Assembly (NCBI GenBank): GCA_023417515.1
Contig: JAEZFL010000159.1
Coordinates: 1-56,229, forward strand
Source of the DNA: Pseudomonadota bacterium
GTDB lineage: Bacteria > Pseudomonadota > Alphaproteobacteria > Sphingomonadales > Sphingomonadaceae
Length of the DNA: 56,229 nucleotides
Direction of reading: 5' to 3'
Shown here: positions 22,775 to 32,497 of the stretch, piece after piece
Layout: every line of letters begins with the position of its first letter
Numbering within the stretch: position 1 is the stretch's first letter
Program-made: the position numbers and the translations under genes
The notes under the pieces: model-generated
Told to the model about the DNA's origin: nothing
The model's database searches: none
What the model saw: only the letters and a program-made list of their open reading frames with translations

Positions 22775-25369
22775 ATGAACATCGAGAAATTCACCGATCG
22801 GGCGCGTGGCTTCCTCCAGGCGGCACAGACCGTGGCGACGCGCATGAACCACCAGCGGATCACGCCCGCGCATCTGCTCAAGGCGCTGCTCGAGGACGAG
22901 CAGGGCATGGCGGCCGGCCTGATCGCCCGCGCGGGCGGCAACGCAAGCGCCGCCGTTCGGCGGGTCGACGAGGAGCTGGCGCGCCAGCCGGCGGTGACCG
23001 GCAGCGGGGCATCGACCCCGGCGGGTCTCGACGCCGAATCGCTGCGCGTGCTCGACCAGGCCGAGCAGATCGCCCAGAAGGCCGGCGATTCCTACGTTAC
23101 CGTCGAGCGGATGCTGCTCGCGCTCACGCTTGCGACCACCACCGTCGCCGGGAAGGCGCTGGCCGAGGCCGGGGTGAGGGCCGAGGCGCTCAACGATGCG
23201 ATCAACGAGCTTCGCGGCGGCCGCACCGCCGACACCCAATCGGCCGAGGACCGCTACGACGCCCTCAAGAAGTTTGCCCGCGACCTCACCGAGGCGGCGC
23301 GCGAGGGCAAGTTGGATCCGGTCATCGGCCGCGACGAGGAGATCCGCCGAACCGTCCAGATCCTCGCCCGCCGCACCAAGAACAATCCGGTGCTGATCGG
23401 CGAGCCCGGCGTCGGCAAGACCGCGATCGCGGAGGGGCTGGCGCTGCGCATCGCCAATGGCGACGTGCCCGATTCCCTGAAGGACCGGCGGCTGATGGCC
23501 CTCGACATGGGCAGCCTGATCGCCGGCGCCAAATATCGCGGCGAGTTCGAGGAGCGGCTCAAAGGCGTGCTCGACGAGGTCCGCCAGGCCGAAGGCGACA
23601 TCATCTTGTTCATCGACGAGATGCACACGCTGATCGGCGCCGGCAAATCGGAAGGCGCGATGGACGCGTCCAACCTCTTGAAGCCGGCCCTCGCGCGCGG
23701 CGAGCTGCACTGCATCGGCGCGACCACGCTCGATGAATATCGCAAGCATGTCGAGAAGGACCCGGCGCTGCAGCGGCGCTTCCAGCCGGTGTTCGTCGGC
23801 GAGCCGACGGTCGAGGACACGATCTCGATCCTTCGCGGGCTCAAGGAGAAGTATGAGCTTCACCACGGCGTGCGCATCACCGACGGCGCGATCGTGTCGG
23901 CGGCGACGCTCAGCAACCGCTACATCACCGACCGCTTCCTTCCCGACAAGGCGATCGACCTGATGGACGAGGCCGCCTCGCGCCTGCGCATGGAAGTCGA
24001 GTCGAAGCCCGAGGAGATCGAGACCCTCGACCGGCGAATCATCCAGCTGAAGATCGAGCGGGAGGCGCTGAAGAAGGAAAGCGACCAGGCGTCGCGCGAC
24101 CGTCTCGATGCGCTGGAGGCGGAACTTGCCGCGCTTGAGGAGCAATCCGCGCAGCTCACCCAGCGCTGGCAGGCGGAGAAGGACAAGATCGCCGGCGAGA
24201 GCAAGCTGAAGGAGCAGCTTGACGCGGCGCGGCTGGAGCTTGAGCAGGCGCAGCGCGGCGGCGACCTCGCCAGGGCCGGCGAGCTTCAATATGGCCGCAT
24301 CCCGCTGCTGGAAAAGCAGCTCGCCGAGGCGGCGGCGGCAAGCGAAGGCGCGATGCTGCGCGAGGAAGTGACGTCCGAGGACATTGCCGGAGTCGTCGCC
24401 CGCTGGACCGGAATCCCGATGGAGCGGATGCTGGCGGGCGAGCGCGACAAGCTCCTCCAGATGGAGGCGCAGATCGGCAAGCGCGTGATCGGCCAGGCGG
24501 CGGCGGTCGAGGCCGTCAGCCGCGCGATCCGCCGCGCCCGTGCGGGCCTTCAGGACCCCAACCGGCCGATGGGCTCGTTCCTGTTCCTCGGCCCGACCGG
24601 CGTCGGCAAGACCGAGCTGACCAAGGCGCTCGCGGAATTCCTGTTCGACGACAGCTCCGCGATGGTGCGCATCGACATGTCCGAATTCATGGAGAAGCAC
24701 AGCGTCGCGCGGCTGATCGGCGCCCCGCCGGGCTATGTCGGCTATGAGGAAGGCGGCGTGCTCACCGAGGCGGTTCGGCGGCGGCCCTACCAGGTCATCC
24801 TGTTCGACGAGGTCGAGAAGGCGCATGGCGACGTCTTCAACATCCTGCTCCAGGTGCTCGACGACGGTCGCCTCACCGACGGCCAGGGACGGACGGTGGA
24901 CTTCACCAACACGATCATCATCCTGACGTCGAACCTGGGCAGCCAGTATCTGACGGGCCTCACCGACGACGAGGACGTCGACAAGGTCGAACCTCAGGTC
25001 ATGGAGCTGGTGCGCGCTCACTTCCGGCCGGAATTCCTCAACCGGCTCGACGAGATCATCCTGTTTCACCGGCTCGCCGCCGAGCATATGGGGCCGATCG
25101 TCGACATCCAGGTCGAGCGGCTCGGCCGACTGCTCGCCGACCGCAAGATCCGCCTGGAGCTGAGCGACGGCGCCCGCGCCTGGCTCGGGCGGGTCGGCTA
25201 CGACCCGGTCTACGGCGCTCGGCCGCTCAAGCGCGCTGTGCAGAAATATCTGCAGGACCCGCTCGCGGACGCGCTTCTGCGCGGCGACATTCGCGACGGG
25301 CAGACGGTCAAGGTCGACGAGGGCGACGGCAAGCTGGTCCTCACGCCGGTCGTGCAAATCGCCAAGTAG
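22775..25369 (+). CDS. clpB: ATP-dependent disaggregase ClpB
   Basis: Hsp100 hexamer that pulls proteins out of aggregates with DnaK. 864 residues: N domain (MNIEKFTDRARGFLQAAQ), NBD1 with Walker A GEPGVGKTAI (about 208) and Walker B LFIDEMHTLIGAG, the long coiled-coil middle domain (about 400-525, KIEREALKKESDQASRDRL), and NBD2 with GPTGVGKTEL (about 606), MSEFMEKHSVARLIGAPPGY and VILFDEVEKAH. No ClpP-binding loop is evident, as expected for ClpB. Ribosome site AAGGGGATGTC. A TPR-sulfotransferase gene starts 34 bp after the stop and may be co-transcribed. Confidence 0.97.
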   Translation: MNIEKFTDRARGFLQAAQTVATRMNHQRITPAHLLKALLEDEQGMAAGLIARAGGNASAAVRRVDEELARQPAVTGSGASTPAGLDAESLRVLDQAEQIAQKAGDSYVTVERMLLALTLATTTVAGKALAEAGVRAEALNDAINELRGGRTADTQSAEDRYDALKKFARDLTEAAREGKLDPVIGRDEEIRRTVQILARRTKNNPVLIGEPGVGKTAIAEGLALRIANGDVPDSLKDRRLMALDMGSLIAGAKYRGEFEERLKGVLDEVRQAEGDIILFIDEMHTLIGAGKSEGAMDASNLLKPALARGELHCIGATTLDEYRKHVEKDPALQRRFQPVFVGEPTVEDTISILRGLKEKYELHHGVRITDGAIVSAATLSNRYITDRFLPDKAIDLMDEAASRLRMEVESKPEEIETLDRRIIQLKIEREALKKESDQASRDRLDALEAELAALEEQSAQLTQRWQAEKDKIAGESKLKEQLDAARLELEQAQRGGDLARAGELQYGRIPLLEKQLAEAAAASEGAMLREEVTSEDIAGVVARWTGIPMERMLAGERDKLLQMEAQIGKRVIGQAAAVEAVSRAIRRARAGLQDPNRPMGSFLFLGPTGVGKTELTKALAEFLFDDSSAMVRIDMSEFMEKHSVARLIGAPPGYVGYEEGGVLTEAVRRRPYQVILFDEVEKAHGDVFNILLQVLDDGRLTDGQGRTVDFTNTIIILTSNLGSQYLTGLTDDEDVDKVEPQVMELVRAHFRPEFLNRLDEIILFHRLAAEHMGPIVDIQVERLGRLLADRKIRLELSDGARAWLGRVGYDPVYGARPLKRAVQKYLQDPLADALLRGDIRDGQTVKVDEGDGKLVLTPVVQIAK

Positions 25370-25403
25370 ACGCGGCCGGCGCGACTTATCTAAGGGTGCG
25401 GCC

Positions 25404-26846
25404 ATGGATGACGTGGCCGCGCTCCTTGCCCAGGCGAACCGGCTGCTGCGCGAAGGGCGCGGCGGCGAGGCGATCGCCGCGTTCAAGGCGGTGCTGACGG
25501 CGCGGCCGGACCTGCCCGATGCCTGGTTCAACCTCGCTTATCTCCAGCGCCAGGCGCGCGACTTCGAGGCGGCGCTGGCGTCCTATGGCGAGGCGCTGGC
25601 GCGCGGCGTGGCGGGGCCGGAGGAGGCGCATGTCAACCGCGCCGCGATCCTCTCGGAATTCCTCGACCGGACCGACGAGGCCGAGGCCGAGCTCAAGGCG
25701 GCGGTCGCGGCCAACCCCCGCTTCGTGGTGGCGTGGCTCAACCTCGGCAACCTCTACGAGGATCTCGGCGAGGTCGGGCAGGCGCGACTCGCTTACGAAC
25801 GGGCGCTCGAGGTCGCGCCGGGTCACGGGCGCGCGCTTGCGCGGCTAACCGCGATCGACGCCTTCGAGGGCGCGGCGAAGGCGCGGGTCGCGGCGCTGGA
25901 GGAGGCGCTTCGGCGGCCCGGCCTCGGCCATGACGATGCCGCGGAGATCGGGTTCGCGCTCGGCAATGCGCTCGACGCCACCGGCGACTATGACGCCGCC
26001 TTCCGCCATTACGACTTCGCCAACCGGCTCGTGCGCGAGCGGCTCGGCGCGCGCGGCCGCTACGATTCGGAGGCGCATGAGCGGCTGATCGACGCCATCA
26101 TCGCCTCGCCCGCCCCCGCGCCCGTAGCGGACGACGACGGCGAAGCGCCGATCTTCATCTGCGGCATGTTCCGGTCGGGCTCGACTCTGGCCGAGCACAT
26201 CCTCGGACGGCACAGCCGGGTGACGGCGGGGGGCGAGATCGACGTCATCCCGGCCCTGGTCGGGGCGGAGCTGCAGCCTTATCCGCAGGCGCTCGCCGAG
26301 GCGTCGGCGGACAAGCTGGCGCGGCTTCGCGACGCCTATCTCGCGCATGTCCGCACGCTGCATCCCGGCGCCGACCGGGTCACCGACAAGAGGCCGGACA
26401 ACTTTCTTCATATCGGCCTGATCAAGGCGCTGTTTCCGCGGGCGAAGATCGTCCACACGGTGCGCGCGCCGCTCGACAACATCCTGTCGGTCTATTTCCT
26501 CTATTTCGACGACAGCATCCGCTACGGCTGGCGGCTGGACAGCATCGCCCACTGGTTCGGCCAGTATCGCCGGCTGATGGCGCATTGGAAGGCACTGTAC
26601 GGCGACGACATCCTGGACCTCCCCTATGACGAGCTGGTCGGCGAGCCGGGTCCGGTGCTGGAGCGGCTCCAGGATTTCCTCGGCCTGGAACGGGAGGATT
26701 TGCTCGAGGACCGCGGCAGGCAGAGCGCGGTGAGGACCCCGAGCGCCTGGCAGGTGAGGAAGCCGCTGCACGGCCGCTCGTCCGGGCGGTGGCGCAATTA
26801 TGAAGCCCACATCGCCGCCATCCGCGACATGGTCGAGAAGCTCTAG
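25404..26846 (+). CDS. TPR-containing sulfotransferase
   Basis: 480 residues. The N-terminal half (about 1-210) has tetratricopeptide repeats (AWFNLAYLQRQARDFEAALA, VAWLNLGNLYEDLGEVGQAR, GFALGNALDATGDYDAAF). The C-terminal half (about 245-480) is a PAPS-dependent sulfotransferase: 5'-phosphosulfate loop IFICGMFRSGSTLAEHIL and 3'-phosphate segment FPRAKIVHTVRAPLDNILS. The loop resembles tyrosylprotein sulfotransferases, so a protein or peptide substrate held by the TPRs is plausible but unproven. It shares its stop (overlapping CTAG) with the convergent hydroxylase gene. Confidence 0.88.
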   Translation: MDDVAALLAQANRLLREGRGGEAIAAFKAVLTARPDLPDAWFNLAYLQRQARDFEAALASYGEALARGVAGPEEAHVNRAAILSEFLDRTDEAEAELKAAVAANPRFVVAWLNLGNLYEDLGEVGQARLAYERALEVAPGHGRALARLTAIDAFEGAAKARVAALEEALRRPGLGHDDAAEIGFALGNALDATGDYDAAFRHYDFANRLVRERLGARGRYDSEAHERLIDAIIASPAPAPVADDDGEAPIFICGMFRSGSTLAEHILGRHSRVTAGGEIDVIPALVGAELQPYPQALAEASADKLARLRDAYLAHVRTLHPGADRVTDKRPDNFLHIGLIKALFPRAKIVHTVRAPLDNILSVYFLYFDDSIRYGWRLDSIAHWFGQYRRLMAHWKALYGDDILDLPYDELVGEPGPVLERLQDFLGLEREDLLEDRGRQSAVRTPSAWQVRKPLHGRSSGRWRNYEAHIAAIRDMVEKL

Positions 26847-28111
26847 GCGACGGTCGGACGGTCGACGAGCGTGAAGAAGTCGGCGAGCAAGGCCCGCTCG
26901 TCTCCGCTCAGATGCGGGTTCCACACGTCGAAGATCAGGATCACCCGGTCCCGGTCGCTGCGGTTCCACGCCTCGTGGTTGATCGTGTCGTCGAACACGA
27001 ACCCCTCGCCCTCGCGCCACGGCCGAGTCTCGCCGCCGACCCGGAATTCGCAGCCCGGCGGCACGATCAGCGGCAGGTGGACGATCGCGCGGGTATTGGT
27101 CACCCCGGTATGGGCGGGGATGTGGGCCCCGGCCTTGAGGATCGAGAAGAAGGCGGTGGGCGCCTTGCCCGGCACGATGTTCTGCGGGACGGCGGCGAGG
27201 GCCTCGGCGGTCTGCGGACACAGGTCGCAGACCGGATCGTTGCGAACGCCATATTCCCACAGGAAGCAGGCGCCCCAGTCGAGATTGTTGTCGAGCGCCG
27301 ACCATTTGTTCTGCGGCGTGCCGGCATCCTGGCGGACATAAGGGCGGATCGCCGCCGCGCCGCTGGCGAGCAGGCGCTCCGCCTCGGCGCGGATCGCGCC
27401 GGTGCGGGCCTCGAGCGCCTCGAGCCAGGGGAAATGGCCGCGATCGAAATATTCGTCGGCCGGCAGGAATGGGAAGTGAACGCCCGAACATTCGTTGGCG
27501 TAGATCGGGCGGCCGCGCAGGCTGTGATCGACGCAGGCGCGGAAGCGACGCGCGGCGGGCCCGAGATCGGCGAGGCGGTCGGCGAGGGTCGAATCGAGCT
27601 TGCGCTGCAGGTCTTCGGCGTGGCGAGCGAGAAAGGCCTGGCCGCGGGCGAGCGCGTCGACGACGCCGGGCGGCCGCTCCGCCATGTTGGCGGCAATCTG
27701 CACGACGGGTGCCCAGTGGAGAGCGGCCTCCTTGTCCTCGCCGCGGCGCTCGTGGAGCTCGGCGAGGCGGAGGTGGGCCATGAAGTTGCGCTGGTCGAGC
27801 GACAGCGCCCGGGTCAGCGCGGCCTGCTCGCCGCGATCGTCGCGAAGTCCGCGGTGAGCAGTGGCGAGGTTCATCCACAGCGCGCCCGCTTCGGGATCGG
27901 CCGCGGTCGCCGCCAGGAACGCGGCGCTTGCCTTGTCGAAGGCGCCGGCGGCGAGGGCCGCCATGCCGCGAGCGTTGAGGACTCGCGGATCGCCGGGCGC
28001 CCGGGCGAACGCCTCGTCTAGGAGGCGCGCTTCCTCGGCGGCATTGCCGCGGCGGCGCGCGGCGGCGGCGGCGGCGAGGAGCGCGTCAAGCGGATCGGCG
28101 GTGGTGGCCAT
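26843..28111 (-). CDS. TPR-containing aspartyl/asparaginyl beta-hydroxylase
   Basis: 422 residues from ATG 28111. TPR-like helices occupy about 5-190 (LLDEAFARAPGDPRVLNARGM, GALWMNLATAHRGLRDDRGE). The C-terminal Fe(II)/2-oxoglutarate hydroxylase domain has HIPAHTGVTNTRAIVHLPL, the charged segment RPWREGEGFVFDDTINHEAWN with the second metal His, and RDRVILIFDVWNPHL with the 2-OG Arg. This fold hydroxylates Asp/Asn side chains in peptides. It is convergent with the TPR-sulfotransferase and divergent from another sulfotransferase-like gene (86 bp), forming a compact modification-enzyme cluster. Confidence 0.87.
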   Translation of the reverse strand: MATTADPLDALLAAAAAARRRGNAAEEARLLDEAFARAPGDPRVLNARGMAALAAGAFDKASAAFLAATAADPEAGALWMNLATAHRGLRDDRGEQAALTRALSLDQRNFMAHLRLAELHERRGEDKEAALHWAPVVQIAANMAERPPGVVDALARGQAFLARHAEDLQRKLDSTLADRLADLGPAARRFRACVDHSLRGRPIYANECSGVHFPFLPADEYFDRGHFPWLEALEARTGAIRAEAERLLASGAAAIRPYVRQDAGTPQNKWSALDNNLDWGACFLWEYGVRNDPVCDLCPQTAEALAAVPQNIVPGKAPTAFFSILKAGAHIPAHTGVTNTRAIVHLPLIVPPGCEFRVGGETRPWREGEGFVFDDTINHEAWNRSDRDRVILIFDVWNPHLSGDERALLADFFTLVDRPTVA

Positions 28112-28197
28112 GAGCGGGGTTAAGCAGGTTCGCGGGGGACCGACAAGCGCGCTGCGGCCCGATTGCCAAGGCGCGGCGGCAATGCGATGTCGGCGCC

Positions 28198-29214
28198 ATG
28201 GCCTCTTCCGCCGCGACCGTGACACTGGGCCCGCAATGGCTGGCGCACCGCTATGACGAAGGCCATGACGCCGTGCAGTTCGTCGAGGCGGACCGGGCGC
28301 TGCGCCGCGCCGTGCCGTTCCTGATCGACGAGCACCTCCCGGGCGCGAAGGCCCCGGTTGTCCTCAGCCGGCGCGACGCGCTCGCCCAGGCGGGGCAGGC
28401 GCCGATCCATTTCATCTTCCATTCGGCTTATTGCTGCTCGACCTTGCTGGTGCGGGCGCTCGACGTGCCCGGCCGGGCAAGCGCCCTGAGCGAGCCGCAG
28501 ATCCTCAACGACATGGTCGGCTGGCGCCATCGCGGCGGCCAGCCGGCGCAGGTCGGCGAGATGCTGCACAACAGCCTGGCGCTGCTCGCGCGGCCGTTCG
28601 AGCCGGGCGAGGCCTGCCTGATCAAGCCGTCGAACGTCGTCAACGGCCTCGCCGAGGCCATGATGAAGCTGCGGCCGGACGCGCGCTGCGTGCTGCTCCA
28701 CGCACCGCTCCGCTCCTTCGTGACCTCGATCGCGCGCAAGGGCATGTGGGGACGCTTGTGGGTCCGCGAATTGCTGTCGCGGCAGTTGACCGACGGCCTG
28801 GTCCAGCTCGGTTTCGAGCCAAGGGACCATTTGCTTCATACCGATCTTCAGGCCGCCGCGGTGAGCTGGCTCGCCCAGCAGAAGCTGTTCGCGACGCTCG
28901 CCGCGCGTTGGCCCGACCGGGTGCGCACGCTCGACAGCGAGACGCTGGTCGCCCGGCCGGCGGACGCGCTCGCCGCCTGCTCCGCCCTGTTCGGGCTCGG
29001 CCTCGCGGAGAACGACATCGCCGCCGCGGTCGGCGACACGTTCAGCCGCAACGCCAAGGACGGCAGCGACTTCACGCCGGGTCAGCGCGCCGCCGACAGG
29101 GAAGCGGGCGAGAAGCTGCACGCCGACGAGATCGACAAGGTGACCGCCTGGGCCGAGGCCGTCGCTCGGACGGCGCAGGTCCCGACCAGCCTGCCGTCGC
29201 CCTTGCTGCCCTAG
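28198..29214 (+). CDS. Sulfotransferase-like protein
   Basis: 338 residues. A candidate nucleotide loop, FIFHSAYCCSTLLVRAL (about residues 78-94), sits where PAPS-binding RSGST loops occur, but the usual Arg-Ser-Gly is Ala-Tyr-Cys-Cys. A later segment (ARCVLLHAPLRSFVTSIARKG) resembles the 3'-phosphate Arg/Ser helix. I read it as a divergent member of the P-loop sulfotransferase/kinase fold; activity is uncertain. It lies between the divergent hydroxylase gene and the convergent TonB-receptor gene. Confidence 0.6.
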   Translation: MASSAATVTLGPQWLAHRYDEGHDAVQFVEADRALRRAVPFLIDEHLPGAKAPVVLSRRDALAQAGQAPIHFIFHSAYCCSTLLVRALDVPGRASALSEPQILNDMVGWRHRGGQPAQVGEMLHNSLALLARPFEPGEACLIKPSNVVNGLAEAMMKLRPDARCVLLHAPLRSFVTSIARKGMWGRLWVRELLSRQLTDGLVQLGFEPRDHLLHTDLQAAAVSWLAQQKLFATLAARWPDRVRTLDSETLVARPADALAACSALFGLGLAENDIAAAVGDTFSRNAKDGSDFTPGQRAADREAGEKLHADEIDKVTAWAEAVARTAQVPTSLPSPLLP

Positions 29215-29258
29215 CGCCGCCGGCGCCGCTCACGCGGCGAGACGGCCGTCACCGGCAC

Positions 29259-29291
29259 AAAAAAAGGGCGGCCCTCCGAAGAGGACCGCCC
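29259..29291 (-). terminator. Rho-independent terminator of the TonB-receptor gene
   Basis: An 11-base stem (GGGCGGCCCTC with GAGGACCGCCC, one mismatch, CGAA loop) is flanked on the plus strand by seven A's at 29259-29265, which read as a U-run on the minus-strand transcript. It lies 22 bases past the receptor stop codon. Confidence 0.85.
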
Positions 29292-29313
29292 CGATATAAG
29301 TGCCTGGACCAGC

Positions 29314-32298
29314 TTAGAAGCGGATGCGGGCGCCCGCCGTGAAGCGGCGGCCAAGCGTGTCGTAAGTCGACGGGAACGTGTTGCCGCCGTTGAACGAGGT
29401 CGAGCCGGCGCTCGAGCCGACGATCGGCGGTTCCGTGTTGAAGATGTTCTGGATCAGGAACGTGAATTCGAAATTGTCGTTCACGCTGTAGCGCGTCGCA
29501 AGATCGAAATAATCGTAGGACGGGATCCGGTTGAAGTTGACCTGCCGGCCGACCAGCGACCCGGAACCGGTGATGGTGCCGCTGAACAGCGGCGGCAGGC
29601 CCGGCTCGTAGATCATCTCGTCGATGTGCCGCCACAGGACCGACACGTCGACGCTGTCGAACGACAGGGTGGTGCGCTGGGTCCACTGGAACTCCGGCTG
29701 CAGCGAGCCGACCGTGAGGCCGGTCGAGATGCCGCAGTTGGTGCTGTAATAGCCGGTGCACTCGCGAGGCGCGGCCGAAGGCGTCGCCTGGAACTCGGAG
29801 CTCATCGTGTAGTTGCCGGCGAAGTACAGGTTCAGGCGGGCAAAGCCGAGATCCGTGTTCCAGCTGGCGACCAGGTCGAAGCCGTCGGTGGCAAGCCGGC
29901 CGTTGTTGGTCAACGGCGCCGGCAGGCCCGGGATCGGGACCGCAGCCGTCGGCGTGCCGCTGAGGCGGCCGTTCGTCGGGTTGCGGCGGATGCTGGTGCA
30001 GGCCGGATCCGTTGCCGAGGCGGCGGTGATGTTGCCGAAGCAGGCATCGATGATGTCATCCGGCGCAGCGGCGGTGATCGCATCCTCGACCTCGATATTG
30101 TAATAATCGAGGCTCAACGTGAAGTTGGGGATGAGCCGCTCGGGACGCAGGATGAACCCGAGCGTGTAGGTGATCGCCGTTTCAGGCTGGATGTTCGGGT
30201 TGCCGCCGCCAGTGGCGTTGGCCTGACCCGCCGACGGGTTCTGGATGATGCCGATCGAGGCCGCCGGAGCGCCCTGAGCGATACAGATCGCCGCCAGGTT
30301 GGCGTTGGTGAGCGGCGCGGCGCCGGCGCAGGGATCGATCAGCAGGTTGGTGAGGCCCGTGACGACCGGCGCGAACAGCTCGCCGATGTTCGGTGCGCGG
30401 ACCGCCTGCTGGTAGTTGCCGCGGAAGCGGATCGCGGGGTCCGGCTCCCAGGTCAGGCCCAGCTTGTAGGTGGTCGCGTCGAACTGCGGCGAGTTGGCCG
30501 CATCGATGCTGTACTCGGAGTAGCGGACGCCCGCTTCGAAGGTCAGCTCGTTGAAGAACGGACGATCCGAAACGAGCGGCGCGATGATCTCCGCGAAGGC
30601 TTCGTAGACGTCGTAGCCGCCGCTGAGCGGCAGGACCGCGCCGCCGGCGCCGCCGAGCTCGCCCGGGACCGAGGCCAGGTTGTCCGGGCGCCGCTCCGCG
30701 CGATATTCGCGGAACTCGCCGCCGACCGCGAAGCTGACCGGCTCGGCCGCCCACGGCAGCGCGTAGCCGAAGTCACCGTTGATGACCCCGTGCACCTGCG
30801 CCAGCGAGGCGACGTTGGTGATCGAGCTGGTCACGCCGCCGACGAACCCGGCCATGGCCGGGGTGATGCTGCCCTGCGGTCCGAAGATGTTCAGCGGGAC
30901 GCAGGCATTGGCGGTGTTGCGGCAGGTGTTGGCGTCGACCGCATCGAGCGCCTGGACGACGCGCGACAGGGCGACATAGCCGCTGCGGGTCTCTTCGTTC
31001 TCGCTCTCGCCATACGAGCCGTAAACGTCGAGCTCGATGCTGTCGGAGATGTTGTAGCGAAGGCCGGCCTGATAGTCGAAGATGGTCGTGGTATATTCGC
31101 TGATGCGCGGTCCGAGCTCGACCGAGCGGCGATAGACCGCGCCGAGCGGGATCGGGGTGGCGCCGGTGCAGTCGGCCGCCGCGATGCCGTTGAGCGCGCA
31201 CAGCTGGCTGCGGATCGTCGGAGCCGCCGCGAGGAAGGGGTTGTCGGCGCGCACGCTGAGGCCGCCGACGCCGAAGATGCCGGACGCGGCGATGATCGAG
31301 CTGACCGAGTTCTTGGAGAACAGGCCGCGGGTATAGACCTCGACCGAGTCCGACACCTCATAGCGCGCCTGGCCGAACATGTTGAAGCGTTCGAACGGCG
31401 TCTGGAAGATGTTGAACGGGTTGAAGTTGAACGCGCTGTAGAACGGCACCAGCGCGGTCCCGTTCGGATTGATCTGAAGGTCCTGGCCGCCGATCGAGAA
31501 GGCGGTCGGGGTCGAGGTGAAGGAGTCGCCCGAGGCAACGCCGCTCGCCGACGACACGGTGAACTGCGCATAGTCGCGGTCGCCGAAGAAGACCGGGTCC
31601 GATTCCTGATAGCCGACCGAGAAGACCGCATTGCCGCGGCCGTCGTCGAAATTGGCGCCGATGACGAGGTCGGCCCGGAAGGTGTGGCCGTCGCCCTCTT
31701 CGTTGATGCGGTTCGACACGTTGAGGTCGATGCCGGCGAAGTCGCGGCGGGTGATGAAGTTCACCACGCCCGACACGGCGTCGGCGCCGTAGGTGGTCGA
31801 GGCGCCGCCGGTCAGGACGTCGACGCGCTGGATCAGCGCCAGCGGGATGTTGTTGAGGTCGACGATGCCCGAGAAGCTCGAGGGGGTCAGGCGGACGCCG
31901 TCGAGCAGGACGAGGTTGCGGTTGGCGCCGAGGCCGCGCAGGTCGACCCGGGCGCTGCCCACGGTGCCGTTGTTGACGTTCTGGCCGAGGTTCGGAGTGA
32001 CGCCCGGCAGCTCGCGCAGGATCTGCTCGGCATTGTTGGTCTGGCGGAGCTGGAGCTCGTCCTCACCGATCGACGAGACCGGCGACGAGGACACCAGGTT
32101 GGGGTTGCTGATGAGCGTGCCGGTGACGACGACGGTGTCTTCCGTCTGGCCCTGCTGGACGGTCTCTTCCGTCGTGGGCTCGACCGTCTGGGTCCCCGGC
32201 TGCTCGTTCTGAGCGAATGCAGGCCCAGCAGCGAACAGCGCCGAAGCCGCGACAGTAGTCCCCAGCAGCCGCTGCAGCTGCTTGCTACGAATATTCAT
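29314..32298 (-). CDS. TonB-dependent outer-membrane receptor
   Basis: 994 residues from ATG 32298, chosen because AAGGGG lies 7 bases upstream and a signal peptide follows (LLGTTVAASALFAAGPAFAQ). After a Thr/Glu-rich linker comes the plug: VVVTGTLI (TonB-box-like), EDELQLRQTNNAEQILRELP, ARVDLRGLGANRNLVLLDGVR, VDVLTGGASTTYGADAVSGVV. The rest is a beta barrel ending in a terminal Phe (FTAGARIRF). Two barrel loops carry Cys pairs (CALNGIAAADCTG; CRNTANACVP). This is the large sphingomonad type with unknown ligand. It is the last member of the sulfotransferase/hydroxylase neighbourhood. Confidence 0.93.
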   Translation of the reverse strand: MNIRSKQLQRLLGTTVAASALFAAGPAFAQNEQPGTQTVEPTTEETVQQGQTEDTVVVTGTLISNPNLVSSSPVSSIGEDELQLRQTNNAEQILRELPGVTPNLGQNVNNGTVGSARVDLRGLGANRNLVLLDGVRLTPSSFSGIVDLNNIPLALIQRVDVLTGGASTTYGADAVSGVVNFITRRDFAGIDLNVSNRINEEGDGHTFRADLVIGANFDDGRGNAVFSVGYQESDPVFFGDRDYAQFTVSSASGVASGDSFTSTPTAFSIGGQDLQINPNGTALVPFYSAFNFNPFNIFQTPFERFNMFGQARYEVSDSVEVYTRGLFSKNSVSSIIAASGIFGVGGLSVRADNPFLAAAPTIRSQLCALNGIAAADCTGATPIPLGAVYRRSVELGPRISEYTTTIFDYQAGLRYNISDSIELDVYGSYGESENEETRSGYVALSRVVQALDAVDANTCRNTANACVPLNIFGPQGSITPAMAGFVGGVTSSITNVASLAQVHGVINGDFGYALPWAAEPVSFAVGGEFREYRAERRPDNLASVPGELGGAGGAVLPLSGGYDVYEAFAEIIAPLVSDRPFFNELTFEAGVRYSEYSIDAANSPQFDATTYKLGLTWEPDPAIRFRGNYQQAVRAPNIGELFAPVVTGLTNLLIDPCAGAAPLTNANLAAICIAQGAPAASIGIIQNPSAGQANATGGGNPNIQPETAITYTLGFILRPERLIPNFTLSLDYYNIEVEDAITAAAPDDIIDACFGNITAASATDPACTSIRRNPTNGRLSGTPTAAVPIPGLPAPLTNNGRLATDGFDLVASWNTDLGFARLNLYFAGNYTMSSEFQATPSAAPRECTGYYSTNCGISTGLTVGSLQPEFQWTQRTTLSFDSVDVSVLWRHIDEMIYEPGLPPLFSGTITGSGSLVGRQVNFNRIPSYDYFDLATRYSVNDNFEFTFLIQNIFNTEPPIVGSSAGSTSFNGGNTFPSTYDTLGRRFTAGARIRF

Positions 32299-32369
32299 AT
32301 TCAACCCCTTCCCACCGCGCCCCAGGGCGCCATTGACACGGACAGAATGGGCCTGCCCGTAACAATTCC

Positions 32370-32398
32370 GGATTATGCGAGCTTGCGGGCCGGCACAA
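32370..32398 (-). promoter_or_regulatory. Possible TonB-receptor promoter
   Basis: On the minus strand TTGTGC, a 17-base spacer and TAATCC lie about 70 bases upstream of the receptor ATG, in the 199-bp divergent gap. The spacing is ideal; the hexamers match only partly. Confidence 0.35.
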
Positions 32399-32497
32399 TT
32401 CACCACAGAGTAGGCGACGTGACTATTCGGCACTGTGTTGCTTCGATGTCACAGGTCGTCATGGGCGAAGCGCCGCCTCTTGGGGGGAGTGATCCGG

